Assembly (NCBI GenBank): GCA_964501335.1
Contig: CAZCTC010000036.1
Location: forward strand, 12,908-76,907
DNA: 64,000 bases
Direction of reading: 5' to 3'
From: CAZCTC01 sp964501335
GTDB lineage: Bacteria; Chloroflexota; Anaerolineae; B4-G1; SLSP01
The position numbers and the translations under genes are program-made. A model generated the notes under the pieces. That model was given only the letters and a program-made list of their open reading frames with translations. It did not search any database and was not told the DNA's origin. Below, piece by piece: positions 33,357 through 41,236 of the stretch; positions within the stretch are counted from its first letter, which is position 1, and every line of letters starts with the position of its first letter.

Positions 33357-34390
33357 CAATAAGAAAAAAGCAGTTGCAAAGTCTCCCCGGGCGCTTCATC
33401 CAGCAATCGATAAGCCTCCGCCGCCTGCGTGATCGGAAAACGATGGGAAATCAAAAAAGCCGGCCTTAACCGCGCCAGCAGCGTCCACGCCACCTCCCAA
33501 CGGCGCGCCCGGCTCCAACGTCCGGTCAGCTCCGGCGCCAGCGTACTCACCTGACTGGTAAGCAACCGGATACGGCTGCGATGAAAAGCTCCCCCCAGAT
33601 CCACAGCTGCCCGCCGCCCCCCATACCACGACCCCAGCACCACCCGCCCGGCAAAACCGGTCACAGCGAGGGCCTGATCCAGGGCCGCCGGCATCCCCGA
33701 TAACTCATAGGTCAGATCCGCATCGGCCGCACTTCCCGCCCCCTGCAAAGCCACCCGCACCGCCGCCTCGACCTCCGGCAACGTGGGATCAAAGGCCGCC
33801 TGAGCCCCCAGGGCCAGAGCCGCTTCCCGCCGACGAGAATAACGATCCAGCACCACCAGACTGGAAAAAGGCTGCCACGCCAACAAAGCCGTCGTCAACA
33901 AACCGACAATCCCCTGCCCAAAGACAGCAATCTGCTCGCCGGTCAGCGGCGCCCCATCCAGAAGCAAAGTAAGCGCCGTCTCCATGTTGGCCAGAAAAGT
34001 CGCCTCTTCCAGCGGCACATCCTCCGGTACCGGCAGCAACGATGCCACCCCGGTCACAAAAAGGCCGGCATGCGGATGATAAACAAAGACAGACTGCCCT
34101 AACCAAACCGGATCGACCTGCGCCCCAATCTCCACAACCTGCCCCACCAAAGCATAACCGTAAGCCAGAGGATAGGCCAGGGTTCCAGCCAGCGCAGAAA
34201 TTTGAGTGTCGGCGGCCATCAAGGTGGGAGCCTCCCCACGGTAAATCAACATCTCAGTCCCCGCACTGATTGCAGAACAGACCGTTTTCACCACGACCTG
34301 CCCGATACCGGGCGGCGGCACCGATACCTCTCGCACCTCTACCTGCCGCGGCCCCGTGAAATACAAATCCAAAGACTTCCCGTTTCCCAT
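33356..34390 (-). CDS. Zinc-type alcohol dehydrogenase-like oxidoreductase (MDR family)
   Basis: 344 residues of the medium-chain dehydrogenase family. ATG at 34390 (a TTG one codon earlier is possible), AAGGA upstream. N-terminal GroES-like domain (VCSAISAGTEMLIYRGEAP, YGYALVGQVVEIG) and Rossmann domain with VFGQGIVGLLTTALL and VLDRYSRRREAALALGA. The usual catalytic Cys/His zinc ligands (CGTD, GHE) are not in their normal places: the loop reads SAISAGTE and YGYALVG. It may be zinc-free or act on an unusual substrate. Third gene of the operon with GTP cyclohydrolase II and the PTPS-like protein. Confidence 0.8.
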   Translation of the reverse strand: MGNGKSLDLYFTGPRQVEVREVSVPPPGIGQVVVKTVCSAISAGTEMLIYRGEAPTLMAADTQISALAGTLAYPLAYGYALVGQVVEIGAQVDPVWLGQSVFVYHPHAGLFVTGVASLLPVPEDVPLEEATFLANMETALTLLLDGAPLTGEQIAVFGQGIVGLLTTALLAWQPFSSLVVLDRYSRRREAALALGAQAAFDPTLPEVEAAVRVALQGAGSAADADLTYELSGMPAALDQALAVTGFAGRVVLGSWYGGRRAAVDLGGAFHRSRIRLLTSQVSTLAPELTGRWSRARRWEVAWTLLARLRPAFLISHRFPITQAAEAYRLLDEAPGETLQLLFSY

Positions 34391-34455
34391 CAATAAAATC
34401 CTTTTCTCCCCTTCTGTCCTGAAAATAGACCTCTATGGCATGGCCCCGGCCTTGC

Positions 34456-34580
34456 CGCGTCCCGCAAATGGCCCTTTCCCCGTAAAAAACGACGCGCTGG
34501 ATCGGAAGAGAGAGTTTTTTTGTTTATGTTTTCGGCGGCTTCGGAAAGCCGCCGAAAACATAGGCCTTTTCCTGAATCGC
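34456..34580 (+). repeat. Dispersed hairpin repeat, family A, copy 3
   Basis: GCGTCCCGCAAATGGCC, then GACGCGCTGGATCGGAAGAG, then a perfect 17-bp hairpin at 34525-34562 (arm TATGTTTTCGGCGGCTT, loop CGGA). With the family C copy at 34676 it occupies the 326-bp gap inside the minus-strand operon, between the cyclohydrolase and the dehydrogenase. Confidence 0.75.
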
Positions 34581-34675
34581 GTCGCTGCTTAACAACAAAA
34601 CTAGGGAGAGGGGCAGGGGTGAGGGCTAAACGCCAAAACATGTCCCTTTTCCAGAGCCGCCCCGGCGACACGGGC

Positions 34676-34704
34676 TGTCTACTGTCTACTTGCCGCTGTC
34701 TACT
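34676..34704 (+). repeat. CTGTCTACT repeat (family C)
   Basis: CTGTCTACTGTCTACTTGCC followed by GCTGTCTACTT. It ends 13 bases from the stop codon of the GTP cyclohydrolase gene (-). Confidence 0.6.
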
Positions 34705-34716
34705 TCCGCTGAATTT

Positions 34717-35334
34717 TCATCCTTCAGGGTGCCGCTCCACCTTGATCCAGTGATGCATCCGTTCCACCTTCGTTTTCAAGTACACCAGATTCTCCGGCGT
34801 GACCATACAATCCAACGGCACCCGCTCGACAATCTCAATACCCAAGGCCTGCAAATCCTCCATCTTGCCCGGATTGTTGGTCAATAACCGGATCGAAGAC
34901 ACCCCCAGATCCCGCAAAATGCACGCCGCCACCGTATAATCCCGACCATCCGCGGGATGCCCCAACACCAGATTGGCATCCACCGTGTCATACCCCTGGT
35001 CCTGCAAATTATAAGCACGCAACTTCTCCGCCAGCCCGATCCCCCGGCCCTCCTGCCGCAGGTAAATCAAAATGCCCAGCCCCGCCGCAGCAATCAGCTG
35101 TAACGAACGATGCAGTTGCTCTCCACAATCACACCGGCGCGATCCCAACACATCCCCGGTAAAACATTCAGAATGCACTCGCACCAGAACACCACTTCTT
35201 CCAGCGACCTCGCCCAGGATCATCGCCAGATGCTCTTTCAAATCTCCAGCAGAAGAATAAAGGCACAATCTAAAAACACTGTTTTCAACAGGCAATCGAG
35301 CGCAAACCCGACAAGCAACCATCGATTCTTCCAT
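34717..35334 (-). CDS. ribA: GTP cyclohydrolase II
   Basis: Zn-dependent enzyme that opens GTP to a diaminopyrimidine 5'-phosphate, normally the first step of riboflavin synthesis. 205 residues. Zinc Cys: HSECFTGDVLGSRRCDCG; substrate and catalytic motifs: YLRQEGRGIGL, KLRAYNLQDQGYDT, LLTNNPGK and ERVPL. The Tyr that separates true GCH II from the formylamino-pyrimidine-forming type (Tyr105 of E. coli RibA) is kept in RAYNLQ. The N-terminus carries an extra CRVCA pair. No other rib genes are near; it sits in an operon with a PTPS-like enzyme, so it may serve a separate pathway. GGAGGGAG precedes the ATG, inside the previous gene's end. Confidence 0.93.
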   Translation of the reverse strand: MEESMVACRVCARLPVENSVFRLCLYSSAGDLKEHLAMILGEVAGRSGVLVRVHSECFTGDVLGSRRCDCGEQLHRSLQLIAAAGLGILIYLRQEGRGIGLAEKLRAYNLQDQGYDTVDANLVLGHPADGRDYTVAACILRDLGVSSIRLLTNNPGKMEDLQALGIEIVERVPLDCMVTPENLVYLKTKVERMHHWIKVERHPEG

Positions 35335-35335
35335 C

Positions 35336-36331
35336 TCACTCCCTCCAGCGCAAAACCAGCTGGCTCCAGATCAGACCACCCATCCCCAACAGACTATCCC
35401 GAAGCCGCATCCAAAAGCTCAGGCCCAGCCCCACCGTTGCCAGTTTCCCCAACCAATCGATCGCCATTAACTGCCCTAGCTCCAAAGTTCCCCATCCGGG
35501 AGAAAACGGCAACATAAAAATAGAACGAGTCAAAATCAAGGCCCCAAAAGTATGTCCCCAATCGAGATAGATTCCCCAAAAAAAAAGTGCCAGCCAGTAT
35601 TCCACGCCCATCGCCACCCACACAACCCCAGAAAAGGCCAATGTAATTCCCACCCGCCAGGGAGAAGAACGGCAAAACTCGACCAGCCGGGATTCCGTTC
35701 CCTGTACCAGAGAACGCACCCGGACCCCCCGCTCCCCGCCCTCAGGGAAAGAATTCAGCAGGGTTGAAAGGGGAAAATAGCCCTTAAAAAGCAATCCGAG
35801 ATATCCCACCGGCAGAATCAACAGAAAAAGCGCCAACCAAAACCCTTTGACCGACACCCCTCCGGCAGAACCATAGAGCAGAATCCCCAACAGCCCCAGC
35901 GTCAGCACAGAAACATTACAAATCAGCTCGATCAAACGGTCAAAAGCCGTCGCAGCGATCACTTCTTCCAGCGGAATCAACTGTAAACGATTCAAAAGGT
36001 AAATTTGAAAGGGATCTCCCATGACCGGCGGCCCGGGTGTGAAATAATTCAACCCAAAACCGGCCAACCGACACCCCAAAAGAAAACCCAGTGGAATCGC
36101 ATACCCCTGCATCTGGAGAACCAATTGCCAGCGTATCACCATCAAAACAAAAATCCCTACATTGACACTGAAAAGCACCAGCAACCGCAACCATCCCAAT
36201 TCGGCAAGCAGAGCCACCAGAATTCCCGGCGAAATTCGATAGATCCCCCACCCCACCATCAACGGGATCAGCAACATGACCAATCCCCCCAACGACCTTA
36301 TTCCACATTTCGTATTTTTAAACATACCCAT
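35336..36331 (-). CDS. UPF0104/lysylphosphatidylglycerol-synthase-type membrane protein
   Basis: 331-residue polytopic membrane protein with about eight hydrophobic helices. The stretch GLNYFTPGPPVMGDPFQIYLL and AATAFDRLIELI mark the UPF0104 (flippase-like) family. First gene of the operon; its stop is one base from the GTP cyclohydrolase start. Start is uncertain: ATG 36331 has no ribosome-binding site and a TATAAA lies just before it on the minus strand, so ATG at 36277 (behind GGGGGA) may be the real start. It may move a lipid-linked or glycosylated product, an inference only. Confidence 0.8.
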   Translation of the reverse strand: MGMFKNTKCGIRSLGGLVMLLIPLMVGWGIYRISPGILVALLAELGWLRLLVLFSVNVGIFVLMVIRWQLVLQMQGYAIPLGFLLGCRLAGFGLNYFTPGPPVMGDPFQIYLLNRLQLIPLEEVIAATAFDRLIELICNVSVLTLGLLGILLYGSAGGVSVKGFWLALFLLILPVGYLGLLFKGYFPLSTLLNSFPEGGERGVRVRSLVQGTESRLVEFCRSSPWRVGITLAFSGVVWVAMGVEYWLALFFWGIYLDWGHTFGALILTRSIFMLPFSPGWGTLELGQLMAIDWLGKLATVGLGLSFWMRLRDSLLGMGGLIWSQLVLRWRE

Positions 36332-36465
36332 CTATTTTATAGGCTTTTTTAAAAATGAAGGTTTATATTTTCCCCAAAACCCTTTACAAATAACCTAACT
36401 GATTTATAATCATTAGGCACGCCTTATAATTTTATATTTAAACCGAAACAGGGCAGGAGGCCAGC

Positions 36466-36888
36466 GTGGTCAGCGATCATTTTGAAGAATATCTCGGGGC
36501 TATCTTTCGGTTGCGCCATGATACCGACACAGCCCTCCCACTTTCACAGTTGCAACTCTATTTTGGCTACTCACCGATCTCCATCCATGAAATGGTCCAA
36601 AAGCTCACCACTCAAGGGTTGGTGACCTATCAGCCCTACCGCGGCGTCACCCTGACCCCCGACGGGGAACGCATCGGCATGGATCTGGTCCGGCGCCACC
36701 GCCTTTGGGAACGGTTCCTGACCGACCTGTTGGACTTCCCCGCCGACAGCGTTCACGAAATCGCCGGCCAGCTGGAACATGCCGCCCCCCAGGAAGTGAC
36801 GGAACGGCTCGCCCGGCTCCTGGGCAACCCGGAAAACTGCCCCCACGGTGATCCCATCCCCCCCCGCCGGGAGGAACTATCACAATAA
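36466..36888 (+). CDS. DtxR/MntR-family metal-dependent repressor
   Basis: 140 residues, the short MntR-like form without an SH3 domain. GTG start behind AGGAGG. Winged helix 1-65 (SQLQLYFGYSPISIHEMVQKLTTQ split over helices 2-3; LTPDGERIGMDLVRRHRLWERFL follows), then a dimer/metal domain with VHEIAGQLEHAAPQEVTERL and CPHGDPIP. It lies upstream of feoAB, so Fe(II)-dependent repression of iron uptake is likely. The promoter region has TATAAT at 36425-36430 overlapped by a GGCACGCC palindrome (36415-36422), which could be its own operator. Confidence 0.9.
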   Translation: MVSDHFEEYLGAIFRLRHDTDTALPLSQLQLYFGYSPISIHEMVQKLTTQGLVTYQPYRGVTLTPDGERIGMDLVRRHRLWERFLTDLLDFPADSVHEIAGQLEHAAPQEVTERLARLLGNPENCPHGDPIPPRREELSQ

Positions 36889-36924
36889 AAAATTCTCAAC
36901 CTGTGCGGGTAACCTGGAAAACGA

Positions 36925-37262
36925 GTGAAAAAAATTCTCTTCCAGCCCGCGCAGCGCTTCTTACCAGGAAGACACCTTCAGCGGGACGCAAAAATACCGC
37001 CCGCATGAATAAAACAGTTGGTGCGAAAAATGGGAGAAAAAAAGCCCGCGAAAACATAAATAAAAATTTCTCTCTATCCAGCGCGGCGCTTCTTACCGGG
37101 CAAAAGCCATTTGCGGGACGCTAAAATGCCGCCCACAGGGATAAAACAATGGATGCTAAAAAACGAGAAACAAAGAGCCCGCGAAAACATAAATAAAAAT
37201 TTCTCTCTCTATCCAGCGCGGCGCTTCTTACCGGGCAAAAGCCATTTGCGGGACGCTAAAAC
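36925..37262 (-). repeat. Three tandem family A-related repeats between repressor and feoAB
   Basis: Two nearly identical blocks, 37042-37125 and 37177-37261, start GCCCGCGAAAACATAAATAA and end TTGCGGGACGCTAAAA, 133 bp apart, differing mainly by one CT insertion. A diverged third block lies at 36925-36993. They are reverse-oriented family A units that lack the second hairpin arm. This explains the 423-bp gap before feoAB; small ORFs across it are repeat artefacts. Confidence 0.75.
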
Positions 37263-37311
37263 GATCCCCATTCACATAGAAATAAAGCGGTTTAACCGGA
37301 GGTAATACAAC

Positions 37312-39525
37312 ATGATCCCCTTGATCGGACTCGAACCAGGGAAAATCGGCATGGTACGGCGACTCGAAGGCGAACACGGCCTCGTAGCCCGTCTGGCCGC
37401 ACTGGGCTTCACCCCCGGCGCAGCCGTCACCATCACCCGCAACGACGGCCACGGCCCCATCATCGTCTCCCTGCGCGGCGCCCAGGTCGCCCTGGGCCGC
37501 GGTGAAGCTTCCCGCGTCATCGTCACCCCCGCCCCGCTGCAGGATTCCATCCCCCAGATCGGAGAACGGACCCGGGTGATCGCCCTGGCCGGTCAGCCCA
37601 ATGTCGGCAAATCGACCATCTTCAACCTCCTCACCGGCCTCAACCAGCATGTCGGCAACTGGGCCGGCAAAACCGTCGAACAAAAAACCGGCATCTTCGC
37701 CTATGGTGAAGCCCGCTACTCCCTGGTCGACCTGCCCGGCGCCTACAGCCTGACTGCCAATTCAGAAGAAGAACGTATTGCCCGCGACTTCATCATCCGC
37801 GAGCGCCCCGATGTCGTCGTGGCCGTCGTCGATGCCGCCACCCTGGAACGCAGCCTCTACCTGCTCTCCGAACTGTTGCTCCTGCCGGCTCCCGTCGTCC
37901 TGGCCCTCAATATGATCGATGTCGCCGAGCGCGAAGGCATCCAGATCGAGCCCCAGGTACTCTCGGCCGCCCTGGGCATCCCGGTCGTCCCCATGGCCGC
38001 CGCTCGCGGCTCCGGCGTCCGCGAAATGGTCGAGACCGTCAACCGCCTCATCAACGACGAATTGACCTACGAGCCGCGCCGCCCTACCATCCTGCCGGCC
38101 CATCAAATGGTCCTGGCCGAACTGATGACGCTGATCGTTCCCTACGTCCCCGAACCCTACCCCGCAGATTGGGCCACGCTCAAACTGCTGGAGGGCGACG
38201 AAGAAATCGCCGCCATGTTGCAGGCCGACCTTCCCCCCGAAATCTGGGAAAAGGTCCACGCCATCCTCTATCAACATGAAGATGCCATTCTGGATATCGC
38301 CGGCGCCCGCTATGAATGGGTTGCTCGCATGGTCCGCGCCGCCGTCGTCCAGCCTCGCGTCGGGCGGCTGGGCATCACCGCCCGGCTGGACCGCGTCCTC
38401 ACCCATCCCGTCTGGGGCCTGATCTTCCTGGCCGGCATCCTCGGCACACTCTTCACCCTCACCTATAGCCTGGGCACCCCTATCCAGGATTTCCTGGAAG
38501 CGCAAATCTATGCCCTCTCCGGCTGGATTCATGCCACGCTGACCACACCCACCTGGTTCACCGCCCTCCTGGCCGACGGTTTGATCGGCGGCGCCGGACT
38601 GGTCGTCACCTTTTTGCCTATCCTGGTAATCTTCTTCACCGCCCTGGCCCTGCTCGAAGACACCGGCTATATGGCCCGCATCGCCTATCTGATGGACCGA
38701 ATCATGCACATGATGGGATTACACGGCAAAAGCTTCCTGCCGTTGTTGCTGGGCTTCGGCTGCAATGTACCGGGAATCATGGGCACACGGATCATCGAAT
38801 CCCGCCGGGCCCGCTTCTTCACCCTGATGCTGACCCCGTTGATCCCCTGCACCGCGCGCATGGCCGTGGTCGCCCTGCTGGTCCCGGTCTTCTTCGGCGC
38901 CAACGCCGGCTGGATCGCCTGGGCCCTCGTCATGATGAACCTGCTCCTGCTGGTCGGGCTGGGCATCTTCTTCCACCATTTCTTCTTCAAGGGCGAAACC
39001 GTCGCCTTTGTGATGGAGCTGCCGCTCTACCATCAGCCTAACCTGCGAACCATCGGACTCTACGTCTGGCGCAACACCCTGGCATTCCTGAGCAAAGCCG
39101 GCACCGTCATCCTGGGAGCCTCCATCGCACTCTGGGCGCTCTCCTATTTCCCCAACGGAAACGTCGATACCAGCTACCTCGCCGCCTTCGGACACACCCT
39201 GGAACCGCTGGGTAATCTGATCGGTCTGCCCTGGCCGCTGTTGGTTTCATTGATCACCAGCTTCATCGCCAAAGAAAACACCATCGCCACGCTGGGAGTC
39301 CTCTACGGCGACTATGCCAACGTCCTGCCGACCATCCTCACTCCGCCGGCAGCCCTGGCCTTCCTGGTGATTCAAATGCTCTTCATTCCCTGTATCGGCA
39401 CCGTCGCCGCCATCAAACAGGAAACCAAATCCTGGCGCTGGGCCTTGCTGAGTGTGACGCTCTTCCTGGGGCTCTCCCTGGGAATCGGAATGCTTATCTA
39501 TCAAATCGGAAGTCTTTTTTTATAA
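37312..39525 (+). CDS. feoB: FeoA-FeoB fusion ferrous iron transporter
   Basis: Inner-membrane Fe(II) importer of 737 residues. FeoA SH3-like domain 1-75 (MVRRLEGEHGLVARLAALGF) is fused to FeoB: G1 GQPNVGKST (94-102), switch region NWAGKTVEQKTG, G3 DLPGAYSL, G4 NMID, then a helical domain and a membrane part from ~residue 370 with the conserved GFGCNVPGIMGTR and TPLIPCTARM. FeoA-FeoB fusions are common in anaerobes. ATG preceded by GGAGG. The DtxR-type gene upstream and FeoC-like gene downstream complete the set; ferrous uptake fits an anaerobic or microaerobic life. Confidence 0.96.
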   Translation: MIPLIGLEPGKIGMVRRLEGEHGLVARLAALGFTPGAAVTITRNDGHGPIIVSLRGAQVALGRGEASRVIVTPAPLQDSIPQIGERTRVIALAGQPNVGKSTIFNLLTGLNQHVGNWAGKTVEQKTGIFAYGEARYSLVDLPGAYSLTANSEEERIARDFIIRERPDVVVAVVDAATLERSLYLLSELLLLPAPVVLALNMIDVAEREGIQIEPQVLSAALGIPVVPMAAARGSGVREMVETVNRLINDELTYEPRRPTILPAHQMVLAELMTLIVPYVPEPYPADWATLKLLEGDEEIAAMLQADLPPEIWEKVHAILYQHEDAILDIAGARYEWVARMVRAAVVQPRVGRLGITARLDRVLTHPVWGLIFLAGILGTLFTLTYSLGTPIQDFLEAQIYALSGWIHATLTTPTWFTALLADGLIGGAGLVVTFLPILVIFFTALALLEDTGYMARIAYLMDRIMHMMGLHGKSFLPLLLGFGCNVPGIMGTRIIESRRARFFTLMLTPLIPCTARMAVVALLVPVFFGANAGWIAWALVMMNLLLLVGLGIFFHHFFFKGETVAFVMELPLYHQPNLRTIGLYVWRNTLAFLSKAGTVILGASIALWALSYFPNGNVDTSYLAAFGHTLEPLGNLIGLPWPLLVSLITSFIAKENTIATLGVLYGDYANVLPTILTPPAALAFLVIQMLFIPCIGTVAAIKQETKSWRWALLSVTLFLGLSLGIGMLIYQIGSLFL

Positions 39526-39546
39526 AAATTCTCTTGCGATTAGTAT

Positions 39547-39690
39547 TTTAACGTCCCGCAAAAAGCTTTAGTTCGGCTCGAAGCGACACGCTGAATGGGT
39601 AGAAAGAGATTTTTTAATCATTTTTTCGGCGGCTTCAGAAAACCGCCGAAAAAATGGGCTTTTCTTTCAAAAAACACCCTGGGTGACGCA
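39547..39690 (+). repeat. Dispersed hairpin repeat, family A, copy 4
   Basis: AACGTCCCGCAAAAAGC, GACACGCTGAATGGGTAGAA, then a 17-bp hairpin at 39619-39656 (arm CATTTTTTCGGCGGCTT, loop CAGA, one C/A mismatch). It sits between feoAB and the FeoC-like gene. Confidence 0.75.
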
Positions 39691-39712
39691 ACAACAAAAA
39701 TAGAGGCTATCA

Positions 39713-39964
39713 ATGTTAATACAATTACTGGCTCAATTAGATCGTGGGGGTATCCAGACACCCGACTCGCTCGCCGCAACGCTGGGCGTCTCCGAGGGAT
39801 TGATCCGCCAGATGACGGATCAACTGGTCCGGCAGGGATACTTAAAAAAAATGGATAACTGTGAGTCGGGCTGTGGACACTGCGAACTCAAATCCGGCTG
39901 CGACACCCACAGCAGCGGAATGTGGATGCTGACCGAACGCGGCCGCCGCGCCGTCAAACCTTAA
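39713..39964 (+). CDS. feoC: FeoC-like winged-helix protein
   Basis: 83 residues: a small winged helix (QTPDSLAATLGVSEGLIRQM, QGYLKK) followed by a Cys-rich wing CESGCGHCELKSGC that could hold an Fe-S cluster, as in FeoC of other bacteria. Directly downstream of feoAB, 187 bp away across a family A repeat. Role in the family: regulator or stabiliser of FeoB. The ribosome-binding site is weak (GAGG). Confidence 0.8.
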   Translation: MLIQLLAQLDRGGIQTPDSLAATLGVSEGLIRQMTDQLVRQGYLKKMDNCESGCGHCELKSGCDTHSSGMWMLTERGRRAVKP

Positions 39965-39980
39965 ACACCCCCTCAAAAAA

Positions 39981-40018
39981 TAATTTATCGCGCGCCGTCT
40001 CCGGCGCGCGATAAATTA
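39981..40018. terminator. Perfect 17-bp hairpin after feoC
   Basis: TAATTTATCGCGCGCCG, loop TCTC, then the exact inverted arm, 17 bases after the feoC stop. No T-run on the + strand. Confidence 0.55.
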
Positions 40019-40107
40019 AACAAAAATCCTTCCGGAACTTCATCAGAGAAAAAACGTCCTAAACTCCATTCCCGGCAATTTATTGAGCCATCTAAGGAGG
40101 ATTTCTG

Positions 40108-40953
40108 ATGAACCGCTTTATGCAAACCCTGTTATTCGCCACAACTACCTTTCTGCTGTTAAACGCCTGCACCGCCTCACCACCAGCAACAAATTCCACC
40201 CCCGAACTCTCTTCATCTTCATTTCCCACCCACACGCCTTACCCCAACGACACTCCCACTCCCCGACCTTCTTCATCCGAATGTGATCCAACCCCGGTCG
40301 GTATCCTCGCGCTAGAAAACTATCACATGGCCGATGCCGGCAATTTCGTCCTGACCGCCGGGGAACCGGTAACACTTAGCTGGCAATCCGCGCCGGCAAA
40401 TGCCGACCGCTACGAATTCATTTTTATCGATATGAACACCAATCTCACCACCACCATCGCTATCGATGACAACCCCGCTGATGGAGCATCCATCCTCTGG
40501 AACCCACCGGAAGATTCAAGCCTCCACGTGAATGCCGTCGCTTACGATTCACAAGGATGCGGCACTCGCGCTTACTATACTCCTGAGGGAATCTATACCC
40601 GCAAAGGCCCCAAACCAAACGTATGCAGCCTGGAAATGATCACTTCCCTCCGTCAACCTTATTTTGACTTATATCCCCGGCCGACCTATGCCGCCACCCC
40701 GACCGCAGAACTGTATGGATGGACCTATGTAGAAGTCTATCAGGTCACCACAGACCATTGGTATCAAATCGACGGCAGCACAGAAGCCTCCATCAAAGAA
40801 TCAAGGACGGATCATCCTACCGATCCGATTTGGCTCCATCTCGATCCTGAAAAAGAAAATCATGCGATCTTTAAGGGCCCCTGCGAAAATCTCCCAGTCG
40901 TCCCAGCCGCCCCCACCGAACCCACCCTGACACCAACGCCCAACAATGGATAA
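40108..40953 (+). CDS. Lipoprotein of unknown function
   Basis: 281 residues, ATG behind GGAGGATTT. Signal peptide with lipobox LLNAC at ~residues 17-21, then a Ser/Thr/Pro-rich tether to ~residue 55. The body has two likely domains: ~60-160 (beta-rich, VTLSWQSAPANADRYEFIF, an Ig-like flavour) and ~170-260 (an SH3-like look, WTYVEVYQVTTDHWYQI). Four Cys may form disulphides. No catalytic motif is recognised. Probably anchored outside the cytoplasmic membrane. Confidence 0.7.
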   Translation: MNRFMQTLLFATTTFLLLNACTASPPATNSTPELSSSSFPTHTPYPNDTPTPRPSSSECDPTPVGILALENYHMADAGNFVLTAGEPVTLSWQSAPANADRYEFIFIDMNTNLTTTIAIDDNPADGASILWNPPEDSSLHVNAVAYDSQGCGTRAYYTPEGIYTRKGPKPNVCSLEMITSLRQPYFDLYPRPTYAATPTAELYGWTYVEVYQVTTDHWYQIDGSTEASIKESRTDHPTDPIWLHLDPEKENHAIFKGPCENLPVVPAAPTEPTLTPTPNNG

Positions 40954-40961
40954 AAATCCCG

Positions 40962-41137
40962 GCTATTTTCAAGACAGAAGGCCATGCCGGGGGCGGCACC
41001 CCGAAAGATGAAAATGGATTTTTGGGTTAGAGGGTGCCCATGCAGGAGCGCCCTACATTGGTGGTGTTCGCATAGGGGCGGCCCGATGTGGCCGCCCTTG
41101 GGGAGATTTTTGGACAATGGCCCTATTTTCAAGACAG
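40962..41137 (-). repeat. Family B repeat flanked by CTATTTTCAAGACAG direct repeats
   Basis: The 15-bp sequence CTATTTTCAAGACAG occurs at about 40964 and again at about 41123. Between them, 41030-41112 is a relative of the family B repeat at 8453 (shared block TAGGGGCGGCCCGATGTGGC and following bases, reverse orientation). The flanking direct repeats could mark an insertion. Confidence 0.55.
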
Positions 41138-41167
41138 CTTTAACGCTGTGAGGCGGGGAGATCGCAA

Positions 41168-41204
41168 AGAGACGCAGAGAAAAATAAATTTTCTCTGCGT
41201 CTCT
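41168..41204. terminator. Hairpin downstream of the surface-protein gene
   Basis: AGAGACGCAGAGAAAA pairs with TTTTCTCTGCGTCTCT around TAAA, 33 bases past the surface-protein stop codon (minus strand). The arm is a GAGACGCAGAG simple motif; a similar CTCTGCGCC stretch is at 50263. Confidence 0.5.
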
Positions 41205-41236
41205 GCTGCTCCGAGTTAAAAATCTCTGGCTATTTT

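Noticed and set aside
36925..37262. CRISPR array
   Set aside because: The repeats are ~84 bp with only two good copies and are related to dispersed elements; no 25-40 bp repeat/spacer pattern or cas genes anywhere in the window.
36903..37305. Small basic ORFs between the repressor and feoAB
   Set aside because: They are translations of the tandem repeat units; the same Lys/Asn-rich peptide appears in both copies because the DNA is duplicated.
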